From positions 694,348,420 to 694,412,419 of the forward strand of contig CM062813.1 of assembly GCA_031772625.1 (NCBI GenBank): a DNA stretch of 64,000 bases. The letters run 5' to 3'. Below are positions 58,909 to 64,000 of this stretch, one piece after another. Every line of letters begins with the position of its first letter. Positions within the stretch are counted from its first letter, which is position 1. Under the pieces are notes generated by a model. The model did not search any database. It was not told the DNA's origin and was given only the letters and a program-made list of their open reading frames with translations. The position numbers and the translations under genes are program-made. The DNA comes from Pinus tabuliformis. Its lineage: Eukaryota > Streptophyta > Pinopsida > Pinales > Pinaceae.

Positions 58909-59788
58909 TTGACTAAGCTGGTTAACTGCATGTCACATATCTGGTCGCGTGTTCACCAAGTACATGAGTGAACCCACAAGTTTCCTGTAAATAGTAGCTT
59001 CCACTACTTCCCCTAAAGTAGCATCATCCTTCCTCCAGTCACCAGCTAGAGGAGTCTCCGTGGGTTTACTGCTCTCCATGCAGAATCTCTTGAGTATCTC
59101 ATTGTCATTCTTGCCTTAAGATACAAACAACTCCCCATCTCCCTGCCATACCTCCATCCCAAGAAATTAATGCATGAGCCCCATGTCCTTCATCTCAAAC
59201 TCTCTTGCAAGATTTTATGAGCTTCTCATCACCTGTCAGTATAAGATCATCTACATAAAGTAAAATGATCAACAACTTACTTTCCACCACTATATGATAC
59301 AGGTTCGCATCCGCTTCACTATTCGTGAAGCTCAACCCAGTGAAGTAGCTATCTATCATGGTGTACCAAGCACGGGGTGCTTGCTTCAGCCCATACAATG
59401 CTCTCTTGAGTCAGCACACATGTGACTCATAGTCCAAGGTTTCAAAACCTTTGGGTTGCTCTATGTACACCTCTTCCTCAATCATGCCATTGAAGAAGGC
59501 ATTCTTCACATCCATCTGATGGATCTTCCAACCCATCTGTGCTGATAGTGCTAAAATAGATTTGAATGAAGAGTACCTTGAAACAATAGAAAAGGTCTCA
59601 TAATAGTCAATCCCCTCTACCTGTGAAAAGCCACAGGCCATAAATCTAGCCTTATGCTTCTCCACACTACCTTTTGCAACTTTCTTTATCTTGTAAATCC
59701 AACAGGAGATGACAACTGACTTGTCCTTCGGTATCGGGACCACATCCCAAACATTGTTTTGAACTATGGAGTCATACTCCTCCACCAT
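58909..59788 (-). pseudogene. Copia-2 reverse transcriptase
   Basis: From 59788 the frame runs NNVWDVVPIPKDKSVVISCW, KARFMACGFSQVEGIDYYET, QMDVKNAFFNGMIEEEVYIE and, past a stop at 59411 and in the next open piece (59195-59398), LYGLKQAPRAWY and LLYVDDLILTGDE with the catalytic YVDD. Several stops and a frameshift before RNase H make it non-functional. Confidence 0.88.
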
Positions 59789-59841
59789 CGCATCAACCCA
59801 AACCGACTACTGCACTGCTTCCTAAAAGGAAGATGGCTCTG

Positions 59842-60608
59842 TCACAACACATGCACCCATAAGTGCCATGTATACAATGTACCTCTCTGGTGACCTCCTC
59901 TGTCTGCGTTGAGAAGAGGATGCTCCCACATTCTCCTATGCATCATCCAACAATCTGTCAGCCTCTCTAGTGCGCTTTCTTCCCTCTCTGGAAGACTTTG
60001 CTTGAGTGGATGTCTCCACTCTTTGAACCTCTGCATGTGGCTGCTCCACATCAATATAAGGTCCCTCAAACTTAGGAGCTAAAATCTCCTCATTTGCATG
60101 TAGCCCAAGCTCCCTCTCAAGGGATACTCGCATGGCCTTCTCCTCATCGAACTTGATATCCCTGTGAACCACTGTCATTCGATTGGTCGGAATGTACACC
60201 TGATAGTTTTGGGGTGTATCAGTTTACCCCAAAAAGATCCCCAACTTTGATGTTGGCTCAAGCTTCTTCCGTGCATCTTTGTTCACATGACAATAAACCG
60301 ATGACCCAAAAATCATGAACTGACCAACATCTGGCCTCTTACTGGAATAAACCTCCTCTAGTGTCTTCATCTCAAGTATCTGATGTGGGCTACTATTCTG
60401 AACATAAATCGTTGTGTTACATGCCTCAGCCCACAAGTGTAGTGGTAGGCCCTGATCATGCATTATCACCCTTGTTTCCCCTACTATTCTCTTGTTCTTC
60501 CTCTCGTCAACCCTATTCTATTGAGGGTTATGGGGTGCCATCAACTCTCGTTTAATCCCTTTCGTTGCACAAAATTTCTTAAACTCATTGGAGACATACT
60601 CACCACCA
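59842..60608 (-). pseudogene. Copia-2 integrase C-terminal part and linker
   Basis: Immediately left of the TRIM the minus strand continues the integrase core with GEYVSNEF, HNPQ followed by a TAG, then MIMHDQGLPLHLWAEACNTT, VYSSKRPDVGQF and KLGIFLG. The catalytic Glu region (PQ-stop-NRVDE) is thus interrupted by a premature stop. The linker to RT (59936-60199) is in a shifted frame and is Glu/Arg-rich. Confidence 0.8.
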
Positions 60609-60971
60609 TGTTAGGTAAACTTGACTCAAGATAGATTCAAAGTTGACTAGGTTAAATAGTGATGGTTTTGGGGCACATGGTATTATGCACCCATAGTATT
60701 CTGCCCGTGGTATTATATGTAATGGAGCTTATAAAAGGCTGGAAGGACTTCATTGTAATGCAAGACTTAGAGGTGAGCGATGAAGGCTCACTTGGTCGGA
60801 TTAGCCAGGGTTTTGGCCAATGCTAATAAGATCTTATTAGGTTGGGTTTTTCCTTGGATTTGGGGTTTTCCCGGATAAACATTTATGTTTATGTGTTTAT
60901 GGTTGTTGCTGGCTATTTTTATATTTATTCCTCTCAGTAATTATTTATGTTATGCAGTAAATTTCTTAACA
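60609..60971 (+). repeat. TRIM 5' LTR
   Basis: Has a TATA box tataaaa at 60730-60736 followed by a long leader. One copy of the gcacccatagtattct motif plus a decayed second one. Confidence 0.92.
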
Positions 60972-60973
60972 AC

Positions 60974-60987
60974 TGGTATCAGAGCCA
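60974..60987 (+). promoter_or_regulatory. TRIM primer binding site (initiator-Met tRNA)
   Basis: tggtatcagagcca, two bases after the LTR. Confidence 0.9.
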
Positions 60988-61496
60988 GATATTGGCTTCA
61001 AAGGGATTCTTTGATGCCAGGGGTTTATAGTGCCTGATGAGATCAATGCAGCCTTTCTTTTACAGATCTGGGTCTGAAAATAATGGTGGAACAATCTTAC
61101 GCAGAAGAACCTCAAGGAGAATGTGCGGAAGATAGTGCTGGCCAGGGATGGCCGGTGCTGGAATCTACGAGGGCTACCAATTGGAGTGGTTTGATAGAAG
61201 TTTTTGAGCACATCAAATTGAGAGAGGATGGATCAGAATCGCAGCAGTAATAAACAAAAAAAGAGTTAATGAAGTCAAAATTATTGCATGTAAATGGGCA
61301 TACTATTGTAAGACCTGGTAAGGCATGTGTACCCCTGTGATCACCGGTAAAGTCTGGGCTAGACCTAGGTGATAGGGGGATGTCGAATTAACAATACCCT
61401 AGGTAAAAACTCTGAGGGGGGTAAGAGCTAGAGTGAGCGGGATTGTCTCACTTAGCAGGTTTTGCTGGAGTTAGTCAAGGAACCTCAAGTCAAGTT

Positions 61497-61508
61497 TAAG
61501 GGGGGAAT
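61497..61508 (+). promoter_or_regulatory. TRIM polypurine tract
   Basis: taaggggggaat, immediately before the 3' LTR. Confidence 0.85.
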
Positions 61509-61921
61509 TGTTAGGTAAACTTGACTCAAGATAGAGTCAAAGTTGACCAGGTTAAACAGTGATGGTTTTGGGGCACATGGTATTGTGCACCCATAGTATT
61601 CTACCCATGTATTGTGCACCCATAGTATTCTACCCATAGTATTGTGCACCCATAGTATTCTACCCATATGTAATGGAGCTTATAAAAGGCTGGAAGGACT
61701 TCATTGTAATGCAAGACCTGGATGTCAGCGGTGAAGGCTCACTTGGTCGAATTGGCCAGGGTTTTGGCCAATGCTAATAAGATCTTATTAGGTTTGGTTT
61801 TTCCCCGGATTTGGGTTTTCCCGAATAAACATTTGTGTTTATGTGTTTATGGTTGTTGCTGGCTATTTTTATATTTATTCCTCTCAGTAATTATTTATGT
61901 TATGCAGTAAATTTCTTAACA
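61509..61921 (+). repeat. TRIM 3' LTR, with expanded internal repeat
   Basis: The same as the 5' LTR except that gtattgtgcacccatagtat plus tctaccca is repeated three times (about 61581-61668), which makes this LTR 50 bp longer. TATA box tataaaa at 61681-61687. Confidence 0.92.
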
Positions 61922-61926
61922 CACCA

Positions 61927-62894
61927 TTATCACTCTGTAGAGCTTTAAACTTCTCTCCAGACTCTTTCTCTACCAATGCTTTGAACTCACAAAACTTTGT
62001 GAAAGTTTGATCCCTTTTCTGCATAAAAAATACCCAGCATTTACGAGAATAGTCATCAACAAATATAACATAATACCTGTGTTTGGTCGTGGATGCTGTC
62101 GAGAATGGTCCACACACATTTGAATGGACTCTCTCCAGAATAGACTCTGCTCAACTATCTCTGTCTCCAAAGGAAGACTTGGTGTATTTTCCCAAAGTAC
62201 AACCCTTGCATGTATAAACTTGCTCAAGCGTACCTTTGGGAAGACCAGTATAAATTTGCTACAATATCTTTAAAGCCCCATGATGCAAGTGGTACAATCG
62301 CCTGTGCCACAATTCGTCGACGTCTCGGCTCAACATCTTTTCTGCTTTTGAACTCAAAGCAACACAATCCTCTACCTCTATCTTATAGAGATTCTGAACT
62401 CGAATCCCTATCTTCTTTACTTGACCTGTGACTATGTGTCGAAGTAACGCCTTTCCTTTCGAAAAGATCACATCATAGCCTCTATCCTCAAGCATGGCAA
62501 TGGATACCAAGTTCTTCGTCAGTCCGGGTACATGCATAATATTCTTCAAGGTAAGTGGAGCCACATGCTCCCTCTGAAAAGTAATAGTGCCCACACCAGT
62601 AACAATATACTTATCGTCATCACCCATCTTGATATGCATCTTGAGATCTTTCTCCTCCAGTTCATTGAATAACTCTTTGTCACCAGTCATGTGGAATGAA
62701 GCTCCAATGTCTAAGTACCAGACACTTCCCATCAAATACACCATGCATGCAGTGAGGGAAAATTCGAATTCGAATTGTGAGGCCAAAGCATCACCCGCCG
62801 CTCCTCTCGAGGACTTCTCCTTGGACTTCTTTAGTGGACAATTTGTAGCAAAGTGACCCATCTTGTGAAAATGAAAGCATTTAAATTTTGTCAT
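61927..62894 (-). pseudogene. Copia-2 zinc knuckle, protease and integrase N-terminal part
   Basis: From 62894 the minus strand encodes a CCHC knuckle (CFHFHKMGHFATNC), an aspartic protease (WYLDIGASFHMTGD, with Ile in the DTG/DSG position), and the pre-integrase region (ELWHRRLYHLHHGALKIL). After a stop and frame change come the integrase core pieces (VCGPFSTASTTKHRYYVIFV, DDYSRKCWVFF, KALQSDNG). The TRIM cuts it straight after the SDNG catalytic Asp motif. In-frame stops and a shift near 62230 confirm loss of function. Confidence 0.87.
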
Positions 62895-62899
62895 GTCCT

Positions 62900-63596
62900 T
62901 CTTCTTACCTCCATGATAAGAATATGATTTAGAATGGGAAATTTTACCTTTCCTCTTCCTCGCCTTAATCGCTAAGGCACAGTTCTCTTAATCATCAGTC
63001 TTTGATGAAGAGCCATCCCTGGTGTTCCTCCTGATCTCATCCTACATCAAATTCAACCATAGTCATTCCCAATCTGGTAGCTTCTCCCAACCATTGACAA
63101 AGTCCTGATAACTATGCCAACTCTTTCGGAGTCCAAGAAGAGCAAGGCTCACCATATCCTCCTCGGCAATCGTGATTCCAACACTTCCAAGTTCATCCCG
63201 ACATTGAGTGAACTTGGTCAAGTATTTCAGAATCGTCTTGTCTTTCTCCATCTTGATTTTACAAAGTTTATCCTTCAGTGCCAACTTCCTTTTATCACTA
63301 GTATTCTGATATAAGTCCGTCAATGTTTTCCACATAGCATGCAGGGTTTCCTTTCCATGGAGCCTCGAGACAATATGATCTTGAACTCCCTCAAGGATTA
63401 TCCGCCTTGCCTTCGCCACACACATATTCCACTCGACCAAGTTTTGTGCATTAGTAGCTGTTGGCTTAGGAATTGCTTGTTCAAAAAATTCCTTCAAGCC
63501 ATTGTTCTCTAGCACAACCTCCATCCTGTCCCTCTAGGCTATGAAATTTGGGTTGCCTTCCAAGGCATACTCAAGCCTCAACTCATGGAACGCCAT
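62900..63596 (-). pseudogene. Copia-2 gag
   Basis: The likely start is the ATG at 63596 (MAFHELRLEYALEGNP), with a TAG soon after. The frame then continues open from 63524 with KEFFEQAIPKPTATNAQNL, AKARRIILEGVQDHIVSRLH, WKTLTDLYQNTSDKRKLALK and CRDELGSVGITIAEEDMVSL. These are landmarks of the Copia GAG (UBN2-type) domain, which assembles virus-like particles. It ends at a stop at 63063; the stretch to the knuckle at 62894 is in broken frames. Confidence 0.85.
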
Positions 63597-63686
63597 CTCC
63601 CAATCCTAATGTATGTATTGAAAATTCGAATTTCACCTATAACCTAGAAACTCAAAACTTCGAAATCTCCTCTAGTATACTGTTCT

Positions 63687-63700
63687 GAGCTTCGATACCA
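63687..63700 (-). promoter_or_regulatory. Copia-2 primer binding site
   Basis: Minus-strand tggtatcgaagctc abuts the right LTR. It differs slightly from the canonical initiator-Met site tggtatcagagc. Confidence 0.75.
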
Positions 63701-64000
63701 TGTAGAAAATCCTATAGATTCACAAGCTAATGCAATTTGCTAAAGCAAGAATAGGAATCTACTTCTACTTTTTACAGCGGAAGCCCATAAACATTGAACA
63801 AACAATAATCAATAGAGGAAGAGAATCAAAGGCACATAACACAATAAATATCTGGGGAAAGTCACAACTCAAAACCCCACTATCTGTTTTGTATTAATAC
63901 AGAAAATCAAGATTAAATTACAATGCTTGTTCTCCCTAGAACAATCCCATGACTCAGCAAATTCAATCTCCAACTCATAAGCAAGCTCCAGGGAAAATAT
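63701..64000 (-). repeat. Copia-2 5' LTR (right), cut by window end
   Basis: tgtagaaaatcctatagattc onward matches 57426-57725. Confidence 0.88.

Larger units (their letters stand above)
60609..61921 (+). mobile_element. TRIM: miniature LTR retrotransposon (1313 bp)
   Basis: Two LTRs (363 and 413 bp, TGTTAGG...TTAACA) flank only 537 bp of interior. It has a 5-bp target duplication cacca (60604-60608 and 61922-61926), an initiator-Met primer site and a polypurine tract. There is no gag or pol; the interior has only short broken frames. It lies in the opposite orientation inside the Copia-2 integrase, so it arrived after Copia-2. Size and anatomy are those of a terminal-repeat retrotransposon in miniature. 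Confidence 0.94.
57426..64000 (-). mobile_element. Ty1/Copia retrotransposon, minus strand (Copia-2), runs off window
   Basis: The left LTR (57426-58313) and the start of the right LTR (63701 onward) match closely (tgtagaaaatcct.tagattc...). Between them, on the minus strand, are gag, protease, integrase, RT and RNase H in Copia order. The polypurine tract adjoins the left LTR and the primer site adjoins the right one. Coding is heavily interrupted, and the integrase is split by a TRIM at 60609-61921. The right end and target duplication are outside the window. Confidence 0.92.

Overview
This window looks like gene-poor nuclear DNA from a seed plant with a large, AT-rich, retrotransposon-packed genome. 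A gymnosperm (conifer-like) host is my best guess. It rests on long nested LTR elements, plant-type Copia and Gypsy polyproteins with initiator-Met or Asp tRNA primer sites, a plant-specific NLR/WAK-like kinase array, and remnants of plant IBH1-like bHLH and myosin-heavy-chain-related coiled-coil genes. I see no intact host gene and no convincing tRNA, rRNA or CRISPR.

Layout. (1) 1-5050 is a block that recurs at about 18013-30500, so each copy serves as an empty-site reference for insertions in the other. Copy 1 carries a 1.2-kb hAT-like non-autonomous element. Copy 2 carries a 5'-truncated LINE (18605-22052) and a full-length Copia element (23975-29138). (2) 7.1-7.7 kb holds a broken IBH1-like bHLH gene, followed by short tandem repeats and a doubled AT-rich block (8.1-10.5 kb). 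(3) 12.2-17.3 kb is a degenerate head-to-tail array in which NLR pieces (end of NB-ARC plus LRR) alternate with WAK-like receptor kinase domains. (4) 30.9-35.3 kb, minus strand, is a coiled-coil pseudogene of the plant myosin-heavy-chain-related (NT-C2) family with internal repeats of about 740 bp, next to an LTR-like end. (5) 35568-57214 is a gag-only LTR element (minus strand) with unusually long LTRs of about 3.1 kb. Its left LTR is interrupted by a 3.2-kb element with a double zinc-knuckle gag-like ORF. Its right LTR is interrupted by a 9.6-kb Gypsy element (47519-57146) that has two RNase H domains. (6) 57426 to the window end is a minus-strand Copia element whose integrase is split by a 1.3-kb TRIM (60609-61921).

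The coding sequences therefore belong almost wholly to mobile elements that copy themselves through RNA, nearly all broken by in-frame stops or frameshifts. The host-derived exceptions are pseudogenic. The points most worth following are the NLR-LRR/WAK-like kinase mosaic, the extra coiled-coil ORF at the 3' end of the LINE, the RNase H domain placed ahead of the reverse transcriptase in the Gypsy element, and the gag-only long-LTR element whose gag and terminal sequences resemble that Gypsy.
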